A stretch of 64,000 nt of DNA. Source: Flavobacteriaceae bacterium PS02334 (GTDB lineage: Bacteria; Bacteroidota; Bacteroidia; Flavobacteriales; Flavobacteriaceae). The notes under the pieces are model-generated. The model did not search any database and was not told the DNA's origin. It worked only from the letters and a program-made list of their open reading frames with translations. Location of the stretch: contig JASCOH010000012.1 of NCBI GenBank assembly GCA_029959295.1, positions 1-64,000 on the forward strand, in the 5' to 3' direction. Positions 52,798 through 62,659 of this stretch are shown here, piece after piece. Both the position numbers and the translations under genes were made by a program. How positions within the stretch are numbered: position 1 is the first letter of the stretch; each line of letters begins with the position of its first letter.

Positions 52798-53934
52798 ATG
52801 TCAAAATTTGATAAAATCCGACCGTTCTATGATGTTGAAGTAAATGAGGCTTTGCATAAAGTTGCCGACCATCCGATGATGAAGGCGATGATGAGCTTTA
52901 CCTTTCCGGAAGTAGATGAAAAAGTTTGGATCGAGCAGTTGAAAAGAACACATTCTATAAGGGATTTTCAATGCAATTTCATTTACCAAGCCGTACTAAA
53001 AGTTCTTGAAAAAAGTTCTGACGGCTTAACAACTTCTGGTTTCGAAAAGCTAGACAAGCACACGCCTTATCTTTATATTTCGAATCACAGAGATATTATT
53101 TTAGATACGTCTCTGTTAAATACATGCTTGTTTGACAATGGTTTAGTAATGACTGCTTCGGCAATTGGAGACAATTTGGTAAAGAAAACTTTCCTGCATA
53201 TTTTATCAAAATTGAATCGAAATTTTTTGGTTCAAAGGGGTTTGGCGCCAAGAGAATTGCTTCAAAGTTCAAAATTAATGTCAGAATATATCAGCCAACT
53301 GATTTTAAGAGAAAACCGTTCTGTTTGGATTGCGCAGCGTGAAGGAAGAACAAAAGACGGAAATGACGCGACGCATCCAGGCGTTTTGAAAATGCTTTCG
53401 ATGGCTTCTGACGAGTCAAATTTGATGGAATATTTCAAGAAATTAAAGATTGTTCCGGTTTCTATTTCTTACGAATATGATCCTACAGATGCTTTGAAAA
53501 TGCCGCAATTAATGGCGGAAGCCAATGATGAGGTTTATATTAAAGACAAAAACGAAGATTTCATGACACTTTTAAGCGGTATCATGGGTCAGAAAAAACG
53601 AATCCATATTCATGTCGGCGATGTTTTAGATACTGAATTGGATAATATTGCTTCTGAATTTGACAATTCAAACAAGCAAATCCAAGCTCTGGCGCAGGCT
53701 ATTGACGACTCGATTTTGAATTCTTATAAATTGTGGCCGACAAATTACATCGCTTATGATTTGCTGAACAATACCAATAAATTTTCTCATTTATATACGG
53801 AGAAAGAAAAATCGCTTTTCGAAAGACGTCTGGAAATCAGAATCGACGAAAATAATCCGATTGAAATGCAAGGATTTTTGGCAATGTATGCGAATCCTGT
53901 CGTAAACAAATCAAAATACGAAAATGCTATCTAG
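52798..53934 (+). CDS. 1-acyl-sn-glycerol-3-phosphate-type acyltransferase
   Basis: 378 residues. The acyltransferase core starts with the block ISNHRDIILD (catalytic His-Asp motif, about residues 97-106), then LNRNFLVQRG, and SVWIAQREGRTKDG for the substrate-binding motif. It is probably peripheral to the membrane. It makes phospholipids or ornithine lipids; the exact acceptor is unknown. Its stop overlaps the start of the asparaginase gene by 11 bases. Confidence 0.85.
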   Translation: MSKFDKIRPFYDVEVNEALHKVADHPMMKAMMSFTFPEVDEKVWIEQLKRTHSIRDFQCNFIYQAVLKVLEKSSDGLTTSGFEKLDKHTPYLYISNHRDIILDTSLLNTCLFDNGLVMTASAIGDNLVKKTFLHILSKLNRNFLVQRGLAPRELLQSSKLMSEYISQLILRENRSVWIAQREGRTKDGNDATHPGVLKMLSMASDESNLMEYFKKLKIVPVSISYEYDPTDALKMPQLMAEANDEVYIKDKNEDFMTLLSGIMGQKKRIHIHVGDVLDTELDNIASEFDNSNKQIQALAQAIDDSILNSYKLWPTNYIAYDLLNNTNKFSHLYTEKEKSLFERRLEIRIDENNPIEMQGFLAMYANPVVNKSKYENAI

Positions 53935-54952
53935 GCCAAAAATACTTTTGATTTATACCGGCGGAACTATCGGTATGATGAAAGATTTTGAGACCGGAGC
54001 TTTAAAGGCGTTTAACTTTAGCAAATTGCTCCAAAGAATTCCGGAATTGAAACAATTGGACTGTGAAATCGAAACGATTTCGTTTGACAATCCGATTGAT
54101 TCTTCAAATATGAATCCTGAAAAATGGGTAAAAATTGCTACGATAATTGAAGAAAATTATACTCTTTTTGATGGATTTGTAGTGCTTCATGGTTCAGATA
54201 CCATGTCGTATTCTGCTTCTGCATTGAGTTTTATGTTGGAAAATTTGGCAAAACCTGTAGTTTTCACAGGTTCGCAATTGCCGATTGGAGATTTGAGAAC
54301 TGATGCAAAAGAAAACTTAATTACCGCAATTCAAATCGCTTCCCTGCAAAATAAAAACAAGCCTGTTATTAACGAAGTTTGCCTTTATTTTGAATATAAA
54401 TTATACAGAGGAAATCGTACTACAAAAATAAACGCAGAACATTTTAATGCTTTTGTGTCTTCGAATTATTCACCTTTGGCAGAATCTGGCGTACATTTAA
54501 AAGTTAATAATGAACTGCTTTTGCCAAAATCAGGCGCTAAAAAATTCAAAGTCCACAAAGAAATTGATGACAATGTAGCCGTAATAAAAATGTTTCCGGG
54601 AATTAGCGAAAACGTACTTTCAGCAATTTTTAATATTCCGAATTTAAAAGGAATCGTTTTGGAAACTTATGGAGCCGGAAATGCGCCAACCGACGACTGG
54701 TTTATTGCCGTGTTGAAAAAAGCGATTAAAAACGGACTGCAGATTGTGAATGTCACGCAATGTTCGGCAGGAAGCGTCGATATGGGAAAATATGAAACCA
54801 GTTCTGCCTTGAAAAAAATAGGCGTGATTTCTGGAAAAGATATTACCACGGAATCTGCAATCACAAAGCTGATGTACCTTCTAGGGCAAAAAGTAGCTCC
54901 AAATGTTTTCAAAACCATCTTTGAAACTTCATTGCGTGGCGAATTGTCATAA
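53924..54952 (+). CDS. ansA: Type I L-asparaginase
   Basis: 342 residues without a signal peptide, so cytoplasmic. The first active-site block is IYTGGTIGMMKD (Thr15), with DSSNM at 59-63. The second is VVLHGSDTM (residues 87-94): the position that is usually the catalytic Thr in HGTDT is Ser91, a conservative change. The conserved Lys (RTTKINAEHF) is present. It hydrolyses asparagine to aspartate and ammonia. Translationally coupled to the acyltransferase. Confidence 0.9.
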   Translation: MLSRPKILLIYTGGTIGMMKDFETGALKAFNFSKLLQRIPELKQLDCEIETISFDNPIDSSNMNPEKWVKIATIIEENYTLFDGFVVLHGSDTMSYSASALSFMLENLAKPVVFTGSQLPIGDLRTDAKENLITAIQIASLQNKNKPVINEVCLYFEYKLYRGNRTTKINAEHFNAFVSSNYSPLAESGVHLKVNNELLLPKSGAKKFKVHKEIDDNVAVIKMFPGISENVLSAIFNIPNLKGIVLETYGAGNAPTDDWFIAVLKKAIKNGLQIVNVTQCSAGSVDMGKYETSSALKKIGVISGKDITTESAITKLMYLLGQKVAPNVFKTIFETSLRGELS

Positions 54953-55012
54953 TTGTCTTTGAAAATTTTCTTTACTGATTTTTTTTGCATTTATTTGCAA
55001 CCGCAATAAAAT

Positions 55013-55099
55013 AGAGAGGTGTCCGAGTGGTTGAAGGAGCAAGCCTGGAAAGTTTGTATATGGGTAACTGTATCGTGGGTTCGAATCCCATCCTCTCTG
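55013..55099 (+). tRNA. tRNA-Ser (anticodon GGA)
   Basis: The acceptor AGAGAGG pairs with CCTCTCT, and the discriminator is G. The anticodon arm CAAGC-CTGGAAA-GTTTG gives GGA. A long variable arm (class II) precedes the T arm GTGGG-TTCGAAT-CCCAT. CCA is not encoded. The 87-base length is normal for serine. Confidence 0.95.
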
Positions 55100-55118
55100 C
55101 TGAATTATAAATTACTTC

Positions 55119-55154
55119 AAATTCCATTAGATCGCAAGATTTAATGGAATTTTT
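55119..55154 (+). terminator. Terminator after tRNA-Ser
   Basis: ATTCCATTA and TAATGGAAT form a stem around an intervening loop, followed by TTTTT. Confidence 0.75.
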
Positions 55155-55362
55155 GCTTTTAGATTATTTCAAATATGATTTAAGATTTCTTCAAAATCCA
55201 TGCAATCTAATGTTTTCCAGTGCTTTTAAAATAGGTAAAACCACGCGCTAGAATTTTCCGTTTTATGATTTTATTTGTCAATGGGGAACTTTTCTTGCTG
55301 GGTTCAGTTCGTTTTCTTGCCTGTGAGAATAGATGAAATTAATAATCTAAAAATATATAATT

Positions 55363-57078
55363 ATGGAAAATTATTTGCATGGCTTGCTCGATGAAGACAA
55401 CGACCCAATTATTCAGCAATATCTGAAATATATTGATGAAGGAATTCCTCCTGCAGAAAAACCCAAAGATGTATTAATTATTGGTGCCGGAATGGCCGGA
55501 ATGGTAGCTGCAAGTTTGCTAAAACAAGCCGGACACCGTGTTACAATTGTGGAATCAAATACTCGCGTGGGAGGAAGAATCAAAACTTTCAGAAATACAA
55601 AAGACAAAAAGTATTTTGAAGATGACAGTGTTTATGGTGAAGCAGGAGCAATGCGCATACCGACGATACACCAAATGGTACTTAAATATATTGAAAAATT
55701 GGGTTTGAAAGTAGAGCCTTTTTACTATTTGTCGGTTGATAAGGAAGAAGCGATCAAACATCAAGAAGATCCTAATAGTCCTGTGCCGACAACTACAAGG
55801 AATTCCGTTTTTTATATCAATCGCAAGCGAATAATCCAAAAAGAATACTTTAAAGATAAAGCGGATATCAATAAATTGCTTGATTTTCATCTTGGAGAAA
55901 GTGAAAACCAGCGTGCAGATGTGCTTTTGGCTAATCTTGTTGCCCCGTTGAAAGCGTTTATTGCAGAAAATCCGGAAAAAAATTGGCCTTTGCTTATAGA
56001 CCGTTTTGGAGAATATTCGATGCGCCGTTTTTTAAAGGAGCATTCTTTGTATTCAGAAAATGCCATCGAAATGATAGGCGTCATTCAAAATTTAGAATCC
56101 AGAATGGCTTATGATTTTATCCAAAGCTTCATTGAGCAGAATATTATCAAAGACACGACACGATTTATGGAAATTGTTGGCGGCAGCGATTTATTGCCAA
56201 AAGCTTTTTTTGAAGCTCATGATCTCAAGGATAACACTTATTTCGATTGCAGGATGACAAAATTAACGCTTGTAAATGACAAAATTAAAATTGGTGTTGA
56301 TGTTGAAGTGAAGCGAGATCATCAGTTTTATGAAAAGGCAGGTTTTAAAGCTTTGAAAACGCCAGTAAGTGATTTAGAATTTGATGAAGTTATTGTCACA
56401 ATTCCGTTTTCTGCGTTAAGGCATGTGTATGTTACGCCACAGTTTAAGCAATTGAAACGTAAAGCGATTAGAGAACTGCATTATGATTCGGCAACAAAAA
56501 TATTATTAGAATTCAGAGAAAAATGGTGGCAGGAAGCGCCTTACAATATTGTTGGCGGAGGAAGTATTACTGATTTTTCAAACCGATTTACATATTATCC
56601 AAGCAATGATATCGGAAGCAAAGGGCACGGAGTAATTTTGGCTTCGTATTGCTGGTCTGACGAAGCAAGTCGCTGGGATTCTCTAGATGATGATGACAGA
56701 TATTACTATGCTTTAAAAAATCTAGCAATGATACACAGTGATGATGAAAACGAACAGCAGCGTATTATTAATTTGGCAGTAGTCAGTTCTAATCTAAAAA
56801 ATGGAGACGGATCAGGCCGAATAATCGGAGCGGCAACGCAAAGCTGGATGCGTGATCCTTATGCTTATGGCGAAGCGGCAATCTTTAATCCCGGGCAATT
56901 GAATTTATTGCAACAGCATATCATTTCAACAGAATGGAAAGGGAGAGCGCATTTTGCAGGCGAGCATACTTCCCTTAAACATGCGTGGATTGAAGGCGCA
57001 ATTGAATCAGGAATTAGAACTGCTTTAGAAGTCAATGAAAATACGGGGAACCTAAATAATCCGATTCAAAATGACTAA
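55363..57078 (+). CDS. FAD-dependent amine/L-amino acid oxidase
   Basis: 571 residues. The dinucleotide-binding motif is [15 protein letters not shown] (GAGMAG at 41-46) and is followed by [14 protein letters not shown] (FAD-ribose acidic and RxGGR-type loop). The C-terminal FAD motif is [21 protein letters not shown]. This is the flavin monoamine oxidase/L-amino acid oxidase superfamily. The next gene, overlapping by eight bases, is a 2-oxoacid decarboxylase, so the product is probably a 2-oxoacid from an amino acid such as Phe, Tyr or Trp. Substrate inferred, not proven. Confidence 0.85.
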   Translation: MENYLHGLLDEDNDPIIQQYLKYIDEGIPPAEKPKDVLIIGAGMAGMVAASLLKQAGHRVTIVESNTRVGGRIKTFRNTKDKKYFEDDSVYGEAGAMRIPTIHQMVLKYIEKLGLKVEPFYYLSVDKEEAIKHQEDPNSPVPTTTRNSVFYINRKRIIQKEYFKDKADINKLLDFHLGESENQRADVLLANLVAPLKAFIAENPEKNWPLLIDRFGEYSMRRFLKEHSLYSENAIEMIGVIQNLESRMAYDFIQSFIEQNIIKDTTRFMEIVGGSDLLPKAFFEAHDLKDNTYFDCRMTKLTLVNDKIKIGVDVEVKRDHQFYEKAGFKALKTPVSDLEFDEVIVTIPFSALRHVYVTPQFKQLKRKAIRELHYDSATKILLEFREKWWQEAPYNIVGGGSITDFSNRFTYYPSNDIGSKGHGVILASYCWSDEASRWDSLDDDDRYYYALKNLAMIHSDDENEQQRIINLAVVSSNLKNGDGSGRIIGAATQSWMRDPYAYGEAAIFNPGQLNLLQQHIISTEWKGRAHFAGEHTSLKHAWIEGAIESGIRTALEVNENTGNLNNPIQND

Positions 57079-58829
57079 GAAAATCACTGTTGCAAAATAC
57101 CTCCAGCTTCGTTTAGAACAATTAGGATTGACGCATTTATTTGGAGTTGCTGGAAATTATACGGCGCCACTTTTAAATACGATTCAAGAAGATAAAAAGA
57201 CAAAAATTCAAATTGTCAATGATACCAATGAAATAAACGCTGGCCATTGCGCAGATGCTTACGCTCGTCAATACGGCTTTGCAGCTGTCGCCGTTACTTA
57301 CGGAGTCGGTGCATTTACGCTCTTGAATTCTGTCGCAGGATCTTACGTAGAACATTGTCCAGTGCTTGTTATCAATGGCGCTCCAACGAATCGTGACCAG
57401 CTTCGAAGTATTGCGCAAGGCCTTTTAGCCTCGCACATGACAGGTGACATGTATAGCAATATCAATGTTTTTAGGAATGTAACCGTAGCGGCAGAGCAAA
57501 TTATGAACGCTTCGGAAGCGCCTTATAAAATAGATTCTATCTTGAATGCCTGTATTTTATATGGAAGACCAGTTTATTTAGAAGTTTTCGAAGATGTTTG
57601 GAGAATGGAATGTGATCCGCCAGTCGATGCTTTGATCCAAAAATCGACATCCGGATGCAAAACGACGGCACGTAAAGCGGCGCAAAAAGTGGCAACAATG
57701 GCGCGTGGAAAAGAAATTATTTTTTGGGGAGGAATTGAAATACAGCGCAAAGGCATCCAAAAAGAATTTTTGGAATTGATTGAAACTACGGATACGGAAT
57801 TTGTAACTGCAATACTCGGAAAATCAATCGTCTCAGAAGATCATCCAAATTTTAAAGGAGTTTTTTAATGGAAATGCTTCGCCTAAAGACGTCAAGGAAA
57901 GATTTGAAAAAGCGCAAGTGAAAATTGGTCTGGGAGTCTGGACAACAGGAAAAAATCTCGGAGGATTTGATGTCTGGAAGGATGATACTGTGCTCGCAAA
58001 CCACAGCGGTGTTCGAATTGGCGCATCTTATATTGCAAATGTATCGCTTAAGGATTTTATGATTTTCCTTAAAGAAGAATTGACAAAAGTGAATTTCAAG
58101 GCCTATGAAATGTATGCCGAGCAGCAATTATCTAAATCCTTTTTTGTAGCGGAAGAGCAACAGTCGAAAAGCGCGAAAATTTCATTGACCTATGATTCTT
58201 TTTTCAAGAGAATCAACAGTTTTATTGATAGCAGTCATGTTGTAGTTGCTGATGCCGGATTTCCATTACTTGGCGCACAAGGCATTCACATTGCAGAGCC
58301 TGACGGATTTGTAGCGCAAGCTTCTTGGCTTTCAATCGGATATTCTGTGCCTGCCGCAACCGGCGTGAAATGTGCCAGACCTGATAAAAGAGCTGTCGTG
58401 TTTGTTGGCGACGGCGCTTTTCAAGAAACCTGTCAGGCAATTTCTACTCAAAATAAATTGAAACACGATACCATAGTTTTTGTTTTGGATAATGGCATTT
58501 ATGGCATCGAGCAGATGCTTGTAAATCCAAATCCGTTTCGTGGGAAAGAAAAAGTGGAATATAGCGTGCCCGATTTGAATAGTGTTTATTCCTATAACGA
58601 AATGCATCCTTGGAAATATGCAAAACTCGTGGATGTTTTTGGAGGTCAGGGCTTTGAAGTTACTACAGTCGACGAATTAGAAGAAGTTTTAAAGCAATTA
58701 GGAAAAATTAAAGAAAATACTATCATTCACGTTCACATCCCAAAAACGTCTATTCCTGAAGCGATAGCTTATAAAAATGAGGAGCCAGGAGAAGACGAAT
58801 TCTTGAACGAACATTGGAATTTGTGTTAA
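57071..58829 (+). pseudogene. 2-oxoacid decarboxylase (indolepyruvate/phenylpyruvate type), frameshifted
   Basis: The first part (57071-57868) has the Glu54-containing TPP motif NDTNEINAGHCADAYAR and GAPTNRDQL, with ASHMTGD where PDC-like enzymes usually have HH. It ends with a stop in GGAGTTTTTTAATGG. Removing one T of the run at 57861-57866 continues into NGNASPKDVKERFEKAQ and the second frame. That frame holds the TPP motif GDGAFQETCQAISTQNKLKHDTI and LDN. Restored length is 585 residues, close to the family's 550. One base error, slippage or true inactivation. Confidence 0.85.
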
Positions 58830-58855
58830 ACAAAAAGTATAAATAAAGAATAATT

Positions 58856-58902
58856 CCTGCCTGAAAGATTATGCAAATGCAATTTTTAAGGCAGGTTTTT
58901 TA
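58856..58902 (+). terminator. Probable terminator after the decarboxylase
   Basis: CCTGCCT and AGGCAGG pair around a 26-base loop, followed by TTTTTT. Confidence 0.6.
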
Positions 58903-58914
58903 TTTCTAAAAATT

Positions 58915-59508
58915 TTATCTTCCCCAAATTCCACTTTCAATAATCATCGGAATCACAACTCCGGCAACAAAAGCAGACATCACCAAAGTCCAGTCGCGTT
59001 TTGAAAATCGAAAAACCGTTTGAACAATATAAGATAGAATCAAAACGATTAAAACTACAATTATTTGCGCAGCTTCAATTCCCAAAGCGAATTCTAATAA
59101 TGGCAATAATTTATCAGAAGCGCTTCCGGGAAGTATAGTTTTAAAGTAATTAGAAAATCCCAATCCGTGGATAATTCCGAAGAAAAGCGTGACGAAAGAA
59201 ACAAAACTTAGGCTTTCATTTTTGCTGTTTTTTCCAGCCGTAAAAAGATGAAAAAGTGCCGTCGACAAAATAGTTATTGGAATAAAGAATTCAACCAAAT
59301 CAACTCTAAATCTAACAATTTCATAAACAGAAAGCAAAAGTGCCAAAGTATGTCCGGCAGTAAAGAGTGTAACTAAAACCAAGACTTTTTTCCAATCTCT
59401 AAAAGCATACGGAACAATTAATGCAATGAGAAAAAGCACGTGGTCATAGGCATTAATATCCAAAACGTGGTGCAAACCGGTGTTGAAATAAATCCAGAAT
59501 TCTGACAT
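58915..59508 (-). CDS. HupE/UreJ-family membrane protein
   Basis: 197 residues from Met 59508 (MSEFWIYFNTGLHHVLD); the longer frame from 59583 has an untypical N-terminus. Five to six hydrophobic segments are visible. The first block, GLHHVLDINAYDHVLFLIALIVPYAF, then LVTLFTAGHTLALLLSVYEIV, is the HupE/UreJ motif, with metal-coordinating His and Asp. These proteins are Ni or Co permease-like. No hydrogenase or urease gene is nearby. Confidence 0.85.
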   Translation of the reverse strand: MSEFWIYFNTGLHHVLDINAYDHVLFLIALIVPYAFRDWKKVLVLVTLFTAGHTLALLLSVYEIVRFRVDLVEFFIPITILSTALFHLFTAGKNSKNESLSFVSFVTLFFGIIHGLGFSNYFKTILPGSASDKLLPLLEFALGIEAAQIIVVLIVLILSYIVQTVFRFSKRDWTLVMSAFVAGVVIPMIIESGIWGR

Positions 59509-59610
59509 ATTTGATGATTTTGAGGAAGCCAAACTTACAATTATTTTTGCAATGTGTTTATTTATGTTAAGAAAACCTTTCAAATAGTATCGTTAAAATA
59601 GAAATAGATT

Positions 59611-59618
59611 TATATTTG
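59611..59618 (+). promoter_or_regulatory. Candidate -7 element of the TerB-like gene
   Basis: TATATTTG matches TAnnTTTG; it ends 16 bases before the start codon. -33 not clear. Confidence 0.45.
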
Positions 59619-59634
59619 CAGAAAATATATAATT

Positions 59635-60066
59635 ATGTCAATTTCAGATTTATTTGATAGCGGATTTAAAAATAGAAATAAAGGACATTTCTCTTCAATC
59701 GTGAGAGTTGCGATGGAAAACGGTCATTTGAGCGAAGAAGAAAGACATTTCTTAGATAAATTAGCGCACCAGTTGGAAATTTCTCCAGAAGAATATGCAG
59801 AGATTCTTGCAAACCCAATGAAATATCCAATCAATCCTCCTTATTTGCACACGCAAAGGTTGGAGCGTTTGTATGATTTGTCAAGAATGGTTTATGCAGA
59901 CCACGTTCTAGGGCCAAGACAAAAAGAAATTTTGACGCGTTTTGCTTTAGCTTTAGGATTTACGCCAGGAAACGTTCATTATATTACTGATAAAGCGTTG
60001 TCTTTATTGGTTTTGGGAGTAGATTTAGATACTTTCCTTTTCGAAATGCAACACATGAATAAATAA
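59635..60066 (+). CDS. TerB-like protein
   Basis: 143 residues, all-helical, cytoplasmic. The sequence VAMENGHLSEEERHFLDKLAHQLEISPEEYAEIL and VYADHVLGPRQKEILTRFALALGF fits the TerB (tellurite resistance) fold with two repeats of about 60 residues carrying acidic metal-binding-type loops. Isolated; a single gene ending in a terminator. Whether it has a role in tellurite or stress response is unknown. Confidence 0.8.
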   Translation: MSISDLFDSGFKNRNKGHFSSIVRVAMENGHLSEEERHFLDKLAHQLEISPEEYAEILANPMKYPINPPYLHTQRLERLYDLSRMVYADHVLGPRQKEILTRFALALGFTPGNVHYITDKALSLLVLGVDLDTFLFEMQHMNK

Positions 60067-60088
60067 TTTTTATTCTCTTTATAAAAAC

Positions 60089-60119
60089 AAAAAAGCTCCG
60101 AATTTCGGAGCTTTTTTTA
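60089..60119. terminator. Bidirectional terminator
   Basis: AAAGCTCCGAA and TTCGGAGCTTT form a perfect stem flanked by A and T runs, between convergent genes. Confidence 0.9.
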
Positions 60120-60125
60120 TAATTA

Positions 60126-61136
60126 TTAGTTGTTGGCTTTTTCCATAAATTCCTCCGCTTTTTCCACCATATTATAACTTCCGCAGAAAAAAGGAACGCG
60201 CTGGTGCAATTCTGTCGGCTGGATTTCCATGATTCTTCCAAAACCGTCAGAAGCTTTTCCGCCCGCTTGTTCTGCCAAAAAAGCCATCGGATTGCATTCA
60301 TATAAGAGACGCAGTTTGCCGCTTGGCGCTTTTGAACTTGTCGGATAAATATAGATTCCTCCTTTGATCATATTTCTGTGGATATCTGAAACCAAGCTTC
60401 CGATATAGCGCGAAGTATAAGGTCGGTCGTTTTCCTCAAGCTGGCAATATTTGATGTAATCTTTTACGCCTTGCGGAAAGTGGACATAATTTCCTTCGTT
60501 TATAGAATAAATAGTTCCGTCTTTTGGGAATTGCATGTTTGGGTGCGAAAGATAAAAAGTTCCGATTGCAGGATTTAAAGTAAATCCGTTTACGCCACGG
60601 CCAGTTGTGTAAACCAGCATTGTTGAGGTTCCGTAAATTACATAGCCTGCAGCAACCTGATTGATGCCAGGCTGTAGAAAATCTGCTGAAGTTACCGGAG
60701 TTCCGATCGGCGTTACCCTTCTGAAAACAGAAAAAATTGTCCCGACAGAAACATTTACGTCAATATTCGAAGAGCCGTCAAGCGGATCCATCAAAACTAC
60801 ATATTTGTTATTATGGCACTCGTCTTTTCCTTTAATTACGATGAAATCATCATTTTCTTCAGACGCTATGCCGCACACAATTTCACGATTAATCAACGTC
60901 TGGATAAAAGTCTCATTGGCAAAAACATCCAGCTTTTGCTGATCTTCGCCTTGAATATTCTGGCCTCCAACAGCGCCGACGATATCGACCAATCCGGCTT
61001 TGTTTACTTTATAATTTACGACTTTGGCTGCCAATCGAATGGAGTTGATAAGCCTTGATAATTCCCCAGAAGAATACTGAAAGTCTTCCTGCTTTTCGAT
61101 AATGAACTCGCCTAATGTTTTGTTTCTTTCTTCCAT
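60126..61136 (-). CDS. fbp: Fructose-1,6-bisphosphatase class I
   Basis: Hydrolyses fructose 1,6-bisphosphate to fructose 6-phosphate in gluconeogenesis. 336 residues. The metal-binding signature is [24 protein letters not shown] (DPLDGSSN at 117-124). [26 protein letters not shown] near the C-terminus includes the catalytic-site residues. The start codon is followed by [10 protein letters not shown]. Confidence 0.97.
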   Translation of the reverse strand: MEERNKTLGEFIIEKQEDFQYSSGELSRLINSIRLAAKVVNYKVNKAGLVDIVGAVGGQNIQGEDQQKLDVFANETFIQTLINREIVCGIASEENDDFIVIKGKDECHNNKYVVLMDPLDGSSNIDVNVSVGTIFSVFRRVTPIGTPVTSADFLQPGINQVAAGYVIYGTSTMLVYTTGRGVNGFTLNPAIGTFYLSHPNMQFPKDGTIYSINEGNYVHFPQGVKDYIKYCQLEENDRPYTSRYIGSLVSDIHRNMIKGGIYIYPTSSKAPSGKLRLLYECNPMAFLAEQAGGKASDGFGRIMEIQPTELHQRVPFFCGSYNMVEKAEEFMEKANN

Positions 61137-61246
61137 TTACTATAACGTTGTAGTGTATGCAAATATCGTTTTTAAATTTAATTATTTCGAAATAAAATTT
61201 TATATCATTTTCAAATAAATGTTAATAATTTAATCTAAAGTTATTT

Positions 61247-61254
61247 TATCTTTG
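61247..61254 (+). promoter_or_regulatory. Candidate -7 element of the M48 protease gene
   Basis: TATCTTTG matches TAnnTTTG; it ends 22 bases before the start codon at 61277. -33 not clear. Confidence 0.5.
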
Positions 61255-61276
61255 TTTTAAATTTAAAACCATACAA

Positions 61277-62122
61277 ATGAAGAAAAATTCGATGTTATTA
61301 GGCTTGTTAGTTACATTTTTTGGCGTAACTACTGCAAATTCGCAAATCTTGGGAGATAAAGCGATCGGTGCTGTACAAAAAGGAGTGAAAGGATTTACGT
61401 TTAGCGATGCAGAAGCTGCTGCATTGTCAAAAGAAGCAGTTGCCCAAATGGATAAAGATAATCCTGTGGCTGGGGCAAAAGACCCATATACTTTAAGATT
61501 GAATCGTATTTTTGGGAAACATAAAAACGAAAACGGTTTAGTTTTAAATTATAAAGTTTATGCCGTAAAAGATGTCAATGCTTTTGCAACTGCTGACGGA
61601 AGCGTTAGAGTTTTTCAAGGATTAATGGATGTAATGGACGACAATCAGTTGCTTGCCGTAATTGGTCATGAAATTGGCCACGTTGCCAATCACGATTCAA
61701 GAGACGCGGTAAAAGCGGCTTATAAAAAGGAAGCCTTGATTGATGCCGCAGCGTCACAATCTGGAAAAGTGGCAACATTTTCTGAAAGCCAATTGGGTAA
61801 AATCGGAAATGCGATGATTGACAGCAAACACAGCAGAAAGCAAGAAACAGAAGCCGATGATTTCTCTTATGATTTCATGAAGAGAAATAAATATGACGTA
61901 AATGCCGTGGAATCTGCTTTCAATATTTTAGCGAAAATGAGCGAAGGAACGGAAGCTTCGTTTTTAGACAAGATGATGAGTTCGCATCCAGATTCAAAAG
62001 ATAGAGCTGAGAAGGCGAAAAAAAGAGCTGAAAAAGACGGATTGTACAAAGCGTATGTTCAAAAACCGATTGTAAATAAGGCAGTCAAAACGACTAAAAA
62101 AACTACGAAGAAGAAAAAATAG
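61277..62122 (+). CDS. M48-family zinc metalloprotease
   Basis: 281 residues with a signal-type N-terminus (MLLGLLVTFFGVTTANS). The active-site helix is VIGHEIGHVANHD (HEIGH at 131-135), with the third ligand Glu190 in RKQETEADDFSYDFM. The C-terminus is Lys-rich (VKTTKKTTKKKK). Probably a periplasmic peptidase of the BepA/HtpX-like type. It lies six bases before the acetyltransferase gene. Confidence 0.92.
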   Translation: MKKNSMLLGLLVTFFGVTTANSQILGDKAIGAVQKGVKGFTFSDAEAAALSKEAVAQMDKDNPVAGAKDPYTLRLNRIFGKHKNENGLVLNYKVYAVKDVNAFATADGSVRVFQGLMDVMDDNQLLAVIGHEIGHVANHDSRDAVKAAYKKEALIDAAASQSGKVATFSESQLGKIGNAMIDSKHSRKQETEADDFSYDFMKRNKYDVNAVESAFNILAKMSEGTEASFLDKMMSSHPDSKDRAEKAKKRAEKDGLYKAYVQKPIVNKAVKTTKKTTKKKK

Positions 62123-62128
62123 TCCTAG

Positions 62129-62602
62129 ATGATTATCCGAAAAGGAACTAAAAATGATATGCCAGCTATTTTAAATTTAATAAAAGAGCTGGCTATTTTT
62201 GAGAATGAACCTCACGCTGTGGTCGTTTCTGCAGAAGATTTGGTTCGAGATGGCTTTGGAGAAAATCCGCTGTTCACTACATTTGTGGCTGAAGCTGACA
62301 ATGAAATCATCGGAATGGCATTGTTTTATTTCCGATTTTCAACTTGGAAAGGCAAAACGATTCATCTGGAAGATTTGATCGTAACGGAAAGCAAGCGCGG
62401 AACCGGAGCCGGTTTTAAATTATATACCGAAGTAATTAAGGAAGGCAAAAGAGAAAACGTTCGCCGAATTGAGTGGAATGTTTTAGACTGGAATACGCCT
62501 GCAATTGATTTCTATAAAAAATCGGGCGCAAAAATTATTGAAGATTGGCGTGTCGTTCACATGGACGAAGAAGGAATTGATAATTTTTTAAAAATAACAT
62601 AA
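62129..62602 (+). CDS. GNAT-family N-acetyltransferase
   Basis: 157 residues. The acetyl-CoA binding motif V/I-x-x-x-x-R-x-x-G-x-G is seen as IVTESKRGTGAGFKLY (about 118-133), and the C-terminal segment is DWNTPAIDFYKKSGAKI. Substrate unknown. Probably co-transcribed with the M48 gene. Confidence 0.9.
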   Translation: MIIRKGTKNDMPAILNLIKELAIFENEPHAVVVSAEDLVRDGFGENPLFTTFVAEADNEIIGMALFYFRFSTWKGKTIHLEDLIVTESKRGTGAGFKLYTEVIKEGKRENVRRIEWNVLDWNTPAIDFYKKSGAKIIEDWRVVHMDEEGIDNFLKIT

Positions 62603-62659
62603 GTTTCAAATTTTGAAGAAACTAAATCCCCATAGGACTAAAATCTGAATCTAAGAATA

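Noticed and set aside
61187-61204. Possible terminator-like AT stretch between fbp and the M48 gene
   Set aside because: No stem of useful length, and both genes read outward from here.
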